Assembly (NCBI GenBank): GCA_016861045.1
Contig: BOKP01000002.1
Span: 496,001 to 560,000, forward strand
DNA from: Actinomycetes bacterium
Lineage (GTDB): Bacteria > Actinomycetota > Thermoleophilia > Solirubrobacterales > 70-9
Length of the DNA stretch: 64,000 nt
Direction of reading: 5' to 3'
Part shown: piece by piece, positions 18,715-27,679 of the stretch
Layout of the letters: every line of letters starts with the position of its first letter
Numbering within the stretch: position 1 is the stretch's first letter
Made by a program: the position numbers and the translations under genes
Notes under the pieces: generated by a model
What the model was told of the DNA's origin: nothing
Database searches by the model: none
Seen by the model: only the letters and a program-made list of their open reading frames with translations

Positions 18715-19874
18715 GCGCCGTCGCGATCATCGGGACCGGCCAGACGCGCCACGCGAGCCGCCGCGACGACGTCTCCCAGCCCGAGCTCGTCCGCGAGGCG
18801 GCCGAGGCGGCGCTCGCCGACGCCGCCGTCGGCCCCGACGAGGTCGACGCGGTCCTGCTCGCCAACATGGAGCTGTTCGAGGGGCGGGCGCTGCCGGAGC
18901 TCTGGGCGGGTGCGGGGGCGTTCGCCGCCGGCAAGCCGTGCATGAAGGTCGCGACCGGGGGGACGTCGGGAACCAGCGGCTGCATCGCGGCCTTCCACCA
19001 GGTCGCCGCCGGGCTCTTCGACCTCGTCCTCGTGGTCGGGTTCGAGAAGCACTCCGAGGGCCACTCGCAGACGGGGATGGCGCTGACCGACCCGTTCTGG
19101 GACCGCGCCGTCGCCTCCGGCGCGCTCGGGAACTTCGCGCTGTCGATCTCCCAGTACGTGGCCGAGCGCGGGGCCACCGCCGAGCAGGCGGCGCTCGTCG
19201 CGGTCAAGGCGCGCCGCAACGCCGCCCGCAACCCCCACGCCCACCTGCGGATGGGGGATCTGACCGTCGAGGAGGTGCTGTCGTCGCGGATGCTCGCCGA
19301 CCCGGTCCGGCTCCTCGACATGTGCCCGCAGTCGGACGGTGCGTGCGCGATCGTCGTCGCCTCCGCCGCGGCGGCGCGGCGGCGCTCGCGGCGGCCCGCC
19401 TGGGTGCTGGCCGCCGAGACCCGCCACGAGCAGCCCTACATCGGCGACATCGACCGGCGCCTGGTGACGATGCGGACGCTCCGCGACGCCGCCCGGGTCG
19501 CCTACCGGCGGGCGGGGATCGGCGATCCGCTCACCGACCTCGACGTCGCCGAGATCTACGAGCCCGTCAGCTACGCCGAGCTCGCCTGGTACGAGGCCCT
19601 CGGCTTCTGCGCCGACGGCGATGCGGGCCGGCTGGTCGAGGAGGGCGTCACGGGGATGGAAGGCGAGCTGCCCGTCAACCCCTCCGGCGGCGTGCTCAGC
19701 AGCAACCCGGTCGGCGCCTCCGGCGTGATCCGGGTCGCCGAGGCGGCGCTGCAGATCCACGGCCGTGGCGGCGAGCGCCAGGTCGAAGGGGCGAGGCTGG
19801 CGCTGGCGACCGGCTACGGCGTCTACGCGTGGGCGGACGCGGTCGTGCTCGGCGCCGAAGCTGGGGCGACATGA
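18711..19874 (+). CDS. thiolase family protein (SCP2-thiolase/Ltp-like)
   Basis: VSAVAIIGTGQTRHASRRDD...ATGGTSGTSGCIAAFHQVAAGLFDLVLVVGFEKHSEGHS...VNPSGGVLSSNPVGASGVIRVAEAA; GTG start in ATGA-type overlap. Confidence 0.82.
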   Translation: MSAVAIIGTGQTRHASRRDDVSQPELVREAAEAALADAAVGPDEVDAVLLANMELFEGRALPELWAGAGAFAAGKPCMKVATGGTSGTSGCIAAFHQVAAGLFDLVLVVGFEKHSEGHSQTGMALTDPFWDRAVASGALGNFALSISQYVAERGATAEQAALVAVKARRNAARNPHAHLRMGDLTVEEVLSSRMLADPVRLLDMCPQSDGACAIVVASAAAARRRSRRPAWVLAAETRHEQPYIGDIDRRLVTMRTLRDAARVAYRRAGIGDPLTDLDVAEIYEPVSYAELAWYEALGFCADGDAGRLVEEGVTGMEGELPVNPSGGVLSSNPVGASGVIRVAEAALQIHGRGGERQVEGARLALATGYGVYAWADAVVLGAEAGAT

Positions 19875-20341
19875 CGGCGGGCGCGATCGCGGCCGAGCCG
19901 CTCGGGGTCGCGTGCCCGATGGACCTCGGCTGGCGCTACGCGTCGGGGGCGGCGATGGAGCGCTTCCTCGCCGGGTTGCGCGAGCGCCGCATCGAGGCGC
20001 TTCGCTGCGACGGCTGCGGGCGCCGCTACCTGCCCCCGCGCCCGCTCTGCGGCGATTGCCGGCTGCCGCTCGACCGGTGGGTGCCGGTCGCCGCGGCGGG
20101 AACGCTCGAGGCGTGGAGCGTGTACCGCCTGCCGATCCTCGACGGGCGCACCGGCGAGCCACGCCCGACCCCGTACGGGATCGGGCTGGTGCGCCTCGAC
20201 GGCGCCGACACCACCATCAACCACCTCCTCGCCGAGACCGACCCCGGGCGCCTGCGGATCGGCTTGCGGGTCCGGGCGGTCTGGCGCGAGGAGCTGCGCG
20301 GCGCGCTCGACGACATCCTCCACTTCGAGGTGGCGCGATGA
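19871..20341 (+). CDS. Zn-ribbon / OB-fold DUF35 protein
   Basis: RCDGCGRRYLPPRPLCGDCRLPLDRWVPVAAAGTLEAWSVYRLP. Confidence 0.88.
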   Translation: MTAGAIAAEPLGVACPMDLGWRYASGAAMERFLAGLRERRIEALRCDGCGRRYLPPRPLCGDCRLPLDRWVPVAAAGTLEAWSVYRLPILDGRTGEPRPTPYGIGLVRLDGADTTINHLLAETDPGRLRIGLRVRAVWREELRGALDDILHFEVAR

Positions 20342-20745
20342 TCGTCGAGGGTCGCGTGCAGATCCCGTTCCGCTACGCGGCCGGCGCCGCCGCGAGCCGT
20401 TTCGGCGCCGCGCTTCGGGACGAGCGCCGGATCCTCGGCGCTCGGTGCACCGGGTGCGACCGCGTGCTCTGCCCGCCCGGTCCGTTCTGCGGGAGTTGCG
20501 GCGGCGCCGCCGGGGCCGCCGTCGAGGTCGGACCGGGCGCGACGCTCCTCGCCTGGACCGAGCTGCCCGACCGCGGGGCGTTCGCGCTGGTCCGCCTCGA
20601 CGGCGCCGACGGGGCGCTCGCCCACCGGCTGGTGGACGTGCCGGAGCCGCGTGTCGGCATGCGCCTGCGGGCCCGCTTCGCGCCCGAGCGCGGCGGCGAC
20701 ATCCGCGATATCGAGGGCTTCGGGGCCGAGGGGATCGAGCGATGA
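20338..20745 (+). CDS. Zn-ribbon / OB-fold DUF35 protein (second copy)
   Basis: ARCTGCDRVLCPPGPFCGSCGGAAGAAVEVGPGATLLAWTELPD. Confidence 0.86.
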   Translation: MIVEGRVQIPFRYAAGAAASRFGAALRDERRILGARCTGCDRVLCPPGPFCGSCGGAAGAAVEVGPGATLLAWTELPDRGAFALVRLDGADGALAHRLVDVPEPRVGMRLRARFAPERGGDIRDIEGFGAEGIER

Positions 20746-21533
20746 GCGTCCGCCGCGAGCGCGACGGGGCGATCATGGTCGTGACGATCGACCGCCCCGA
20801 GAAGCGCAACGCGCTCTCGCTCGAGATGAGCCGCCGGCTGGCCGAGGCCTGGACCGAGCTCCGCGACGACCCCGGGCTCCGGGTCGCGGTCCTCACCGGT
20901 GCCGGCACGGAGGCGTTCTGCGCCGGCGCCGACCTCAGCGAGGTCGGCGCCTGGTACCGGTCGATGACGCCGATCGAGCGCCGCCGCCACGGCGAGCGCG
21001 AGCCCGGCCTCGGCGGGCTCACCCGCAACCTCGATCCGGGCAAGCCGGTGCTCGCCGCGGTCAACGGCGCCTGCCTCGCCGGCGGACTCGAGCTCGCGCT
21101 CGCCTGCGACCTGCGGATCGCCGCCGAGCACGCGACCTTCGGGCTGCCGGAGGTCGGCTGGGGGCTCATCCCCGGCGCCGGCGGCACCCAGCGGCTGCCC
21201 CGGGCGGTGCCGCAGGCGCTGGCGATGGAGATGCTGCTCGGCGGCGACCCGATCGACGCGGCGACGGCCCTGCGCTCCGGGCTGGTGAGCCGGACCGTGC
21301 CCGGCGAGCGGCTGACCGCCGCGGCGCTCGAGCTCGCGGGGCGGATCGCGGCGAACGCGCCGCTCGCCGTGCAGACGGCCCGGGCGGCCGCCCGGGCCGG
21401 CTCCCACCTCGGGCTCGACGAGGCGCTGGCGCTCGAGCAGCTCCACGCCGAGCCGCTGCGCGGGAGCGAGGACGTCCAGGAGGGCCTGCGCGCCTTCGCC
21501 GAGCGCCGCGAGCCGCGGTTCGAGGGGCGTTGA
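20742..21533 (+). CDS. enoyl-CoA hydratase
   Basis: Both catalytic Glu retained: [43 protein letters not shown]. Confidence 0.9.
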   Translation: MSVRRERDGAIMVVTIDRPEKRNALSLEMSRRLAEAWTELRDDPGLRVAVLTGAGTEAFCAGADLSEVGAWYRSMTPIERRRHGEREPGLGGLTRNLDPGKPVLAAVNGACLAGGLELALACDLRIAAEHATFGLPEVGWGLIPGAGGTQRLPRAVPQALAMEMLLGGDPIDAATALRSGLVSRTVPGERLTAAALELAGRIAANAPLAVQTARAAARAGSHLGLDEALALEQLHAEPLRGSEDVQEGLRAFAERREPRFEGR

Positions 21534-22324
21534 TGGCGGGAGCGCCGGAGACGATCGCGATCGCCGTCGAGCCGCCCCTGGCCCGGATCACGCTCGCGCG
21601 GCCGGAGGTGCTGAACGCGATCGACGGCCGCATGCTCGTCGAGATCCGCGCCGCGCTCGCCGCGGCGGCCGCCGACCCGGCGATCCGGGTGATCGCGGTC
21701 GCCGGCGCCGGCGGCCGCGCCTTCAGCGCCGGGATCGACGTCGCTTACGTCAAGGACCTCGAGGGGTTCGGGGCACGCGAGGTCGGCCGCGAGCTGCACC
21801 GGACGTTCCTGGCCCTGCGGACGACCGAGAAGCCGATCGTCGCCGCGATCGACGGGCTCTGCCTCGGCGCCGGGCTCGAGCTCGCGGTCTCCTGCGACTT
21901 CATGATCGCCAGCGACCGCTCGCGGTTCGGGCTGCCGAACATCGACCGCGGCATCCCGGCGATCGTCGAGGCGGCGATCCTGCCGCTCGCGGTCGGCATC
22001 CAGGGAGCGCGCGAGCTCGCCTACACCGGCGAGTTCTGGGACGCCGCCAAGGCCGAGCGCCGCGGCCTCCTGCACGCGGTCGTCGCGGCCGACGAGCTCG
22101 CCCGCGAGGTCGACGACCGCTGCGAGCGGCTCGCGGCGAAGAGCGCGACCGGGCTGGCGACCCAGAAGGAGATCGTGCACAAGTGGATGACGACCGACCT
22201 CGAGACGGCGATCGACTTCTCGATCAACACCGTCGTCCTCAGCTTCGGCTCGCGCGACCAGCGTGAGGGGATGGGCTCGTTCCTGGCCCGCCACGAGGAG
22301 GGGGGCGACGATGAGCGGCGCTGA
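21533..22324 (+). CDS. crotonase superfamily protein (second Glu replaced by Asn)
   Basis: AGLELAVSCDFMIASDRSRFGLPNIDRG; TGATG overlap. Confidence 0.87.
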   Translation: MAGAPETIAIAVEPPLARITLARPEVLNAIDGRMLVEIRAALAAAAADPAIRVIAVAGAGGRAFSAGIDVAYVKDLEGFGAREVGRELHRTFLALRTTEKPIVAAIDGLCLGAGLELAVSCDFMIASDRSRFGLPNIDRGIPAIVEAAILPLAVGIQGARELAYTGEFWDAAKAERRGLLHAVVAADELAREVDDRCERLAAKSATGLATQKEIVHKWMTTDLETAIDFSINTVVLSFGSRDQREGMGSFLARHEEGGDDERR

Positions 22325-23201
22325 GCGGGTGATCGTCACCTGCGCCCTGACCGGCGCCCAGCAGGGCAAGGAAGCCAACCCGAACCTCCCCCTTACGCCG
22401 GCGGAGATCGTCGCGCAGGGGCTCGAGGCGTGGCGGGCCGGGGCCGCGATCCTGCACCTGCACGCGCGCGACCCGGCCGGCCGCCCGAGCGCCGATCCGG
22501 CGATCTTCGCCGCGATCGTCAGCGGCCTGCGCGAGGCCGGCTGCGACGCCGTCCTCAACCTCTCGACCGGGGGCGCCGTGGCCGGGATCCCGCTCGACGA
22601 GCGGCTCGCGGTTGTCACCGAGCTCCGGCCCGAGATCGCGTCGCTGAGCGCCGGCGGCGGCGTCCTGCTGGGACGCTTCGACGAGCGCCGGGGGGCCTGG
22701 GCCGGCGACCGCTTCGTGCCGCTGTTCGGCTCCCACGCCGAGCTCGAGCGCGCCGCCCGGCTGTTCGCCGACTGCGGCGTGCGCCCCGAGCTCGAGGTCT
22801 ACCACGCGGGCCAGCTCAACACCGTGCGGGCGCTGCACGCCCGCGGGCTGCTGGCCGAGCCGCCGCTCGTCAACCTGGTGATGGGGATCCCGGGCGAGTG
22901 CACCGAGCCGACGGTGCGCAACCTCGCGTTCCTCGTCGACCAGCTGCCCGCGGGCGCGGTCTGGCTGGCGAGCGCGATCGGGGCGCGCCACCACTTCCGG
23001 ATGCTCGGCGCGGCGGTCGCGATGGGCGGCCAGGTCCGCGTCGGCCTCGAGGACAACGTGTACATGGCGCGCGGCGAGCTCGCCGCCTCGAACGGCCAGG
23101 TGGTCGCGAAGGCGGTGCGGATCATCCGGGAGCTCGGGTTCGAGCCCGCCGCCCCCGACCACGCTCGGGCCGCGCTCGAGCTCGAAGGAGGAGACGGATG
23201 A
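22311..23201 (+). CDS. BKACE (DUF849) beta-keto acid cleavage enzyme family
   Basis: IVTCALTGAQQGKEANPNLPLTPAEIVAQGLEAWRAGAAILHLHARD ... RVGLEDNVYM. Confidence 0.9.
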   Translation: MSGAERVIVTCALTGAQQGKEANPNLPLTPAEIVAQGLEAWRAGAAILHLHARDPAGRPSADPAIFAAIVSGLREAGCDAVLNLSTGGAVAGIPLDERLAVVTELRPEIASLSAGGGVLLGRFDERRGAWAGDRFVPLFGSHAELERAARLFADCGVRPELEVYHAGQLNTVRALHARGLLAEPPLVNLVMGIPGECTEPTVRNLAFLVDQLPAGAVWLASAIGARHHFRMLGAAVAMGGQVRVGLEDNVYMARGELAASNGQVVAKAVRIIRELGFEPAAPDHARAALELEGGDG

Positions 23202-24058
23202 GCGAGGACGGCAAGGCGATCGCGATCGACGCCTGGGGAAGCTGGATCGGGCCCGAGGCGGCGAAGCGGTGGCCCGACGAGTACCTGCACATCTTCCGCA
23301 AGTACCGCTCCCCGAGCTCGATCTTCGAGGGCATCCCGCTCGAGCGGATGCTGGCCGAGATGGACGCGGCCGGCGTCGACCGCTGCGTGCTCTCGGCCTT
23401 CTACCACAAGGATCTGGCGGTGGTCAGCAACGAGGAGGTGGCCGAGGCCGTCGCCGCCCACCCGGACCGCTTCATCGGCTCCGGCACCGTCAACCCGCTG
23501 CGCCGGCCGGGGGAGGTCGCCGGCGAGGTCGAGCGCCTCGTCACCGGGCTCGGGATGCGGGTGATCCGCCTCGAGCCCTACATGTACGGCGACGGGACGG
23601 TCGGCCTGCCGCCCAACGACAAGCACTACTGGCCGGTCTACCTGAAGTGCAGCGAGCTCGGCGTCGCGGTTGCGATCCAGGTCGGGCACACCGGCCCGCT
23701 GCTGCCGTCGGAGTGCGGCCGGCCGATCTACCTCGACGAGGTCGCCCTCGCCTTCCCCGAGCTCGTGATCCTCGGCTGCCATCTCGGCCAGCCCTGGCAC
23801 GAGGAGATGATGACGCTGGCCTGGAAGCACCCGAACGTCTACGTCGAGACGTCGGCGCGGACGCCGAAGCACTGGCCCGCCTCGTTCGTCGACTTCGTCC
23901 GCACCTGGGGTCGCGACAAGGTGCTCTGGGCGACCGACTATCCGCTCCTGCCGTTCGACCGCACCCTGAGCGAGACCGAGGAGCTCGGCCTCGACGAGGA
24001 GACCCGCCGCCGGCTCGTCCGCGACAACGCGCTGCGCGCGCTCGGGCTGGAGGGCTGA
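23198..24058 (+). CDS. amidohydrolase family protein (Amidohydro_2)
   Basis: AIAIDAWGSW...; ILGCHLGQPWHEEMMTLAWKHPNVYVETSA; WATDYPLLPFDRTL. Confidence 0.86.
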   Translation: MSEDGKAIAIDAWGSWIGPEAAKRWPDEYLHIFRKYRSPSSIFEGIPLERMLAEMDAAGVDRCVLSAFYHKDLAVVSNEEVAEAVAAHPDRFIGSGTVNPLRRPGEVAGEVERLVTGLGMRVIRLEPYMYGDGTVGLPPNDKHYWPVYLKCSELGVAVAIQVGHTGPLLPSECGRPIYLDEVALAFPELVILGCHLGQPWHEEMMTLAWKHPNVYVETSARTPKHWPASFVDFVRTWGRDKVLWATDYPLLPFDRTLSETEELGLDEETRRRLVRDNALRALGLEG

Positions 24059-24061
24059 GCG

Positions 24062-24859
24062 GTGCCGGGCGAGGGCGGCCCCGCGAGCGCGCCGGTGCTG
24101 GTCGAGCGCGAGGCGGGGGTCGCGACCGTGACCCTGAACCGCCCCGACGTCCTCAACGCGATCGACGCGGAGATGCTCGAGGCGCTCGTCGCAGCGCTCG
24201 AGCAGGTCGCGGCGGGCGACGACCGCGCCGTCGTCCTGGCGGGGGCCGGCCGCGCCTTCTGCGCCGGCGCCGACCAGGGCGAGATGGTGCCGCGCGAGGC
24301 GGCCGAGTGGGAGCGGATCGTCGAGCGCTACCTCGACCCGGTCCGCCTGATCGCCGCGATCGACGCGCCGGTGATCGCCCGCCTGCACGGGGACGCGGTC
24401 GGCGGCGGACTGGGGCTGGCGATCGCCTGCGACATGCGGATCGCCGCCGCCGGGGCGCGGCTGTGCGCGCCGTTCGTCCGCATCGGGCTGGCCGGCTGCG
24501 ACATGTCGGCCGGCTACTTCCTGCCGCGGCTGGTCGGCCTCGGACGGGCCACCGAGCTGATGATGACCGGGCGCTTCGTCGACGCCGGCGAGGCCGAGCG
24601 GATCGGCCTCGTGAACCGCTGCCTGCCGGCGGGCGAGCTCGACGCGGCCGTCGCCGAGCTCGCCCGCGCGCTGGCGAACGGGCCCCCGCGCGCCCTGGCC
24701 TTCACCAAGCGCGCCATCCGCCGCTCGCTCGACAGCGCGATCGGGGCCGAGTTCGACTACGAGGTGTTCGCCCAGGTGCAATGCCTGCAGACCGCCGATC
24801 ACCGCGAGGGCGTCGCCGCGTTCAAGGAGCGGCGCCGACCGCGGTTCGGGGGGGCGTGA
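24062..24859 (+). CDS. crotonase superfamily protein lacking both canonical catalytic Glu
   Basis: GGGLGLAIACDMRIAAAGARLCAPFVRIGLAGCDMSAGYFLPRLVG. Confidence 0.87.
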   Translation: MPGEGGPASAPVLVEREAGVATVTLNRPDVLNAIDAEMLEALVAALEQVAAGDDRAVVLAGAGRAFCAGADQGEMVPREAAEWERIVERYLDPVRLIAAIDAPVIARLHGDAVGGGLGLAIACDMRIAAAGARLCAPFVRIGLAGCDMSAGYFLPRLVGLGRATELMMTGRFVDAGEAERIGLVNRCLPAGELDAAVAELARALANGPPRALAFTKRAIRRSLDSAIGAEFDYEVFAQVQCLQTADHREGVAAFKERRRPRFGGA

Positions 24860-26007
24860 TGGACTCCTTCGGGGCGCTGCTCAGCGACGAGGAGCGGGCC
24901 TGGCAGCAGTCGGTGCGGGCCTTCGTCGAACGCGAGGTCGTCCCGAGCGCCGCGCGCTGGGACGAGCAGGGCCGCTACCCGCGCCCGCTCCTCGAGCGCC
25001 TCGGCGAGCTCGACTGGCTCGGCACCGCCTTCCCCGAGGAGTGCGGCGGCAGCGGCGGCGGGCCGGTCGAGTACGCGATCCTCTGCGCCGAGCTGGCGCG
25101 CGGCTCGGCCGGGGTGGCGCTCGGCGTCTACGTGCACACCGCGCTCGCCAGCGCCGCGATCCTCCACCTCGGCTCCGACGCCCAGCGGCGCGAGCTGCTG
25201 CCGGCCGCCCTGCGCGGCGAGCGGGTCGGCTGCTGGGCCTACGCCGAGGCCGGCGCCGGCGCCGACGCGGCAAGCGTCGCCACCCGCGCCCGCCGCGACG
25301 GCGACGGCTGGGTGCTCGACGGCGCCAAGCTCTACATCACCAACGCGCCGATCGCCGACTTCGCCGTGATCGTCGCCGCTACCGCCCCGGAGCGGGGGCT
25401 GAAGGGGCTGTCGCTGTTCGCCGTCGAGCGCGACGCGCCGGGACTGGCGATCGGCCCGCCGATGCGCAAGCTCGGCATGGGCGCGTCGGAGATGGCGGAG
25501 ATCGTCCTCGACGGCTGCCGCGTCGGCGCCGGGTCGCTGCTCGGGACCGAGGACGCCGGGTTCCTGGAGGCGATGGAGGTGCTGACGCTGGGGCGCATCG
25601 CCGCCGCGTCGTTCGCCTGCGGGCTCGGCGAGGCGGCCCGCCGGGCGGCGCTCGAGCATACCCGCGAGCGGGTCCAGTTCGGCGGGCCGCTGACCCGCAA
25701 GCAGTTCGTGCGCTTCACGCACGCCGACCTGCAGACGCGACTGGAGGCCGCCTGGCAGCTGACGCTCGCCGCGGCGCGACTCGCCGCGGCCGGCAAGCCG
25801 CACTCCGAGCAGGCCTCGATGGCGAAGCTGCTGGCGAGCGAGACCTGCACCTGGGCCTGCGAGCGGGGGCTGCACCTGCACGGTGCCCACGGCTACATGC
25901 GCGAGAGCGCCGCCCAGCGCTTCTACCGCGACTGCAAGGTGCTCGAGCTCGGTGAGGGCACGAGCGAGGTCCAACGTGAGACGATCGCCCGCGGGATGGG
26001 GATCTGA
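24859..26007 (+). CDS. acyl-CoA dehydrogenase
   Basis: MDSFGALLSDEERAWQQSVRAFVEREVVPSA; LYITNAPIADFAVIV; HLHGAHGYMRESAAQRFYRDCKVLELGEGTSEVQRETIARGMGI. Confidence 0.92.
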   Translation: MDSFGALLSDEERAWQQSVRAFVEREVVPSAARWDEQGRYPRPLLERLGELDWLGTAFPEECGGSGGGPVEYAILCAELARGSAGVALGVYVHTALASAAILHLGSDAQRRELLPAALRGERVGCWAYAEAGAGADAASVATRARRDGDGWVLDGAKLYITNAPIADFAVIVAATAPERGLKGLSLFAVERDAPGLAIGPPMRKLGMGASEMAEIVLDGCRVGAGSLLGTEDAGFLEAMEVLTLGRIAAASFACGLGEAARRAALEHTRERVQFGGPLTRKQFVRFTHADLQTRLEAAWQLTLAAARLAAAGKPHSEQASMAKLLASETCTWACERGLHLHGAHGYMRESAAQRFYRDCKVLELGEGTSEVQRETIARGMGI

Positions 26008-26009
26008 CG

Positions 26010-26630
26010 ATGGGAGTCCGGGAACGCCGCGAGCGCGAGCGCCGGGAGCGCCGGCGGGCGGTGCTCGACGCCGCCCGCGAGCTCGTCCGCGAGCAGGGCT
26101 TCAACAGCACCACGACCAAGAAGATCGCCGAGCGCTGCGAGCTGTCGGAGGCGACCCTGTTCTGGTACTTCCGCAGCAAGGACGAGATCCTCACCTCGCT
26201 GCTGTTCGAGGGCATCGACTTCATGGCCGGCGGGCTCGAGGAGATCATCGCCGCCGGCGAGCCGCCGGAGCGGACGCTGCGACGGATCTGGGACTTCTTC
26301 ACCGAGCTGCGCGAGGCCCACCCCGAGTACTACCACGTGTTCGGATACCTCGCCCACCCGCAGTCGACCGCGGCGGTGGACGACGAGGTCAAGCGCGAGA
26401 TCGCGCGGCGCTCGGGCGACAACTTCCGGATGCTGGGCGACTACCTCGCGACGGTGAGCGGCGACGGCCGCGGCCGCCTCGCCGCGGACCTGCTCTGGGG
26501 CAGCTTCGTCGGGCTGATGGTGCTGCGCGACTCGCGCGCCAACCTCGGCGCCCGGGCCCGCCCGTCCGGCGGCGATCTCGAGGCGGCGTTCGGCCTGATC
26601 GCGGACGGGCTCGGGGACGGCCGGCGGTGA
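26010..26630 (+). CDS. TetR family transcriptional regulator
   Basis: VLDAARELVREQGFNSTTTKKIAERCELSEATLFWYFRSKDEILTSLLFEG. Confidence 0.92.
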   Translation: MGVRERRERERRERRRAVLDAARELVREQGFNSTTTKKIAERCELSEATLFWYFRSKDEILTSLLFEGIDFMAGGLEEIIAAGEPPERTLRRIWDFFTELREAHPEYYHVFGYLAHPQSTAAVDDEVKREIARRSGDNFRMLGDYLATVSGDGRGRLAADLLWGSFVGLMVLRDSRANLGARARPSGGDLEAAFGLIADGLGDGRR

Positions 26631-27679
26631 GCACGATGCTCGCTGCTCGCCTCGTCGCCGCCGGCGAGCCGCTGCGCGTCGAGGAGGTGCCCGTTCCCGA
26701 GCCCGGGCCGGGCGAGGCGCTCGTGCGGGTGCACGCGTGCGGGCTCTGCGGCACCGACCTGCACCTCGCAGTCGACGGGGACATCCCGGTCGAGCGCACC
26801 CCGATCACCCTCGGCCACGAGGCGGCCGGCGTCGTCGTCGCGGTCGGTCGCGACGGAGACCGCGACGCCGAGGGCGGCCGGGTGGCCCTGTTCCCGGCCG
26901 CCTCCTGCGGCCGCTGCCGCTTCTGCCTCGCCGGCCGCGAGGCGCTGTGCGACTCCGCCAAGGTCTACGGGATGGCGCGCGACGGGGCGCTCGCCGAGTA
27001 CGTCGCCGTCCCGACGCGGTCGCTGCTGCCGCTGCCCGACGGCGTCCCCTTCGACGTCGGCGCGATCGTCACCGACGGCGTCGCCACCCCCTTCCACGCC
27101 CTCCGCTCGCGCGGCCGGCTGCAGGCCGGCGAGAGCGTCGGGATCTTCGGCTGCGGCGGGCTCGGCACCCACGCGATCGCGCTCGCGCGGCTGATCGGCG
27201 CCGCGCCGATCGTCGCGGTCGACGTCGACGCCCGCGCCCGCGAGCGGGCGCTCGAGCTCGGCGCCGACGCGGCCATCGACCCCGGCGGAGCCGACGTCGC
27301 CGGAGCGGTGCGCGCGGCCGCCGGCGGCGGGCTCGACCTGGCGCTCGAGCTGGTCGGGCGCCCGGAGACCGTCGAGGGGGCGATCCGCTGCCTCGGCAAG
27401 CGCGGGCGCGCCGTGGTCGTCGGCGTCGGGCCGGCGCGGGCGTCGCTGCCGCCGCTCGTCGCCTTCGTCGGCCGCGAGCAGGCCGTTCTCGGGTCGTTCG
27501 GCGCCGACCGCGGCGACAGCGCCGACCTCTATGCGCTGATCGCTGCCGGCCGCCTCGACCTCGGCGGCTCGATCTCGGCCCGCTACCCGCTGGCGGAGGC
27601 CGATGCGGCGCTGCGGCACCTCGCCCGCGACCGCGGTCGCGTGGTTAGGATCGTCGTCGAGACCGGAGCCGAAACGTGA
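26627..27679 (+). CDS. zinc-dependent alcohol dehydrogenase (MDR family)
   Basis: VHACGLCGTDLHLAVDGDIPVERTPITLGHEAAGVVVAVG; ASCGRCRFCLAGREALC; GIFGCGGLGTHAIALARLIG. Confidence 0.92.
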   Translation: MSTMLAARLVAAGEPLRVEEVPVPEPGPGEALVRVHACGLCGTDLHLAVDGDIPVERTPITLGHEAAGVVVAVGRDGDRDAEGGRVALFPAASCGRCRFCLAGREALCDSAKVYGMARDGALAEYVAVPTRSLLPLPDGVPFDVGAIVTDGVATPFHALRSRGRLQAGESVGIFGCGGLGTHAIALARLIGAAPIVAVDVDARARERALELGADAAIDPGGADVAGAVRAAAGGGLDLALELVGRPETVEGAIRCLGKRGRAVVVGVGPARASLPPLVAFVGREQAVLGSFGADRGDSADLYALIAAGRLDLGGSISARYPLAEADAALRHLARDRGRVVRIVVETGAET

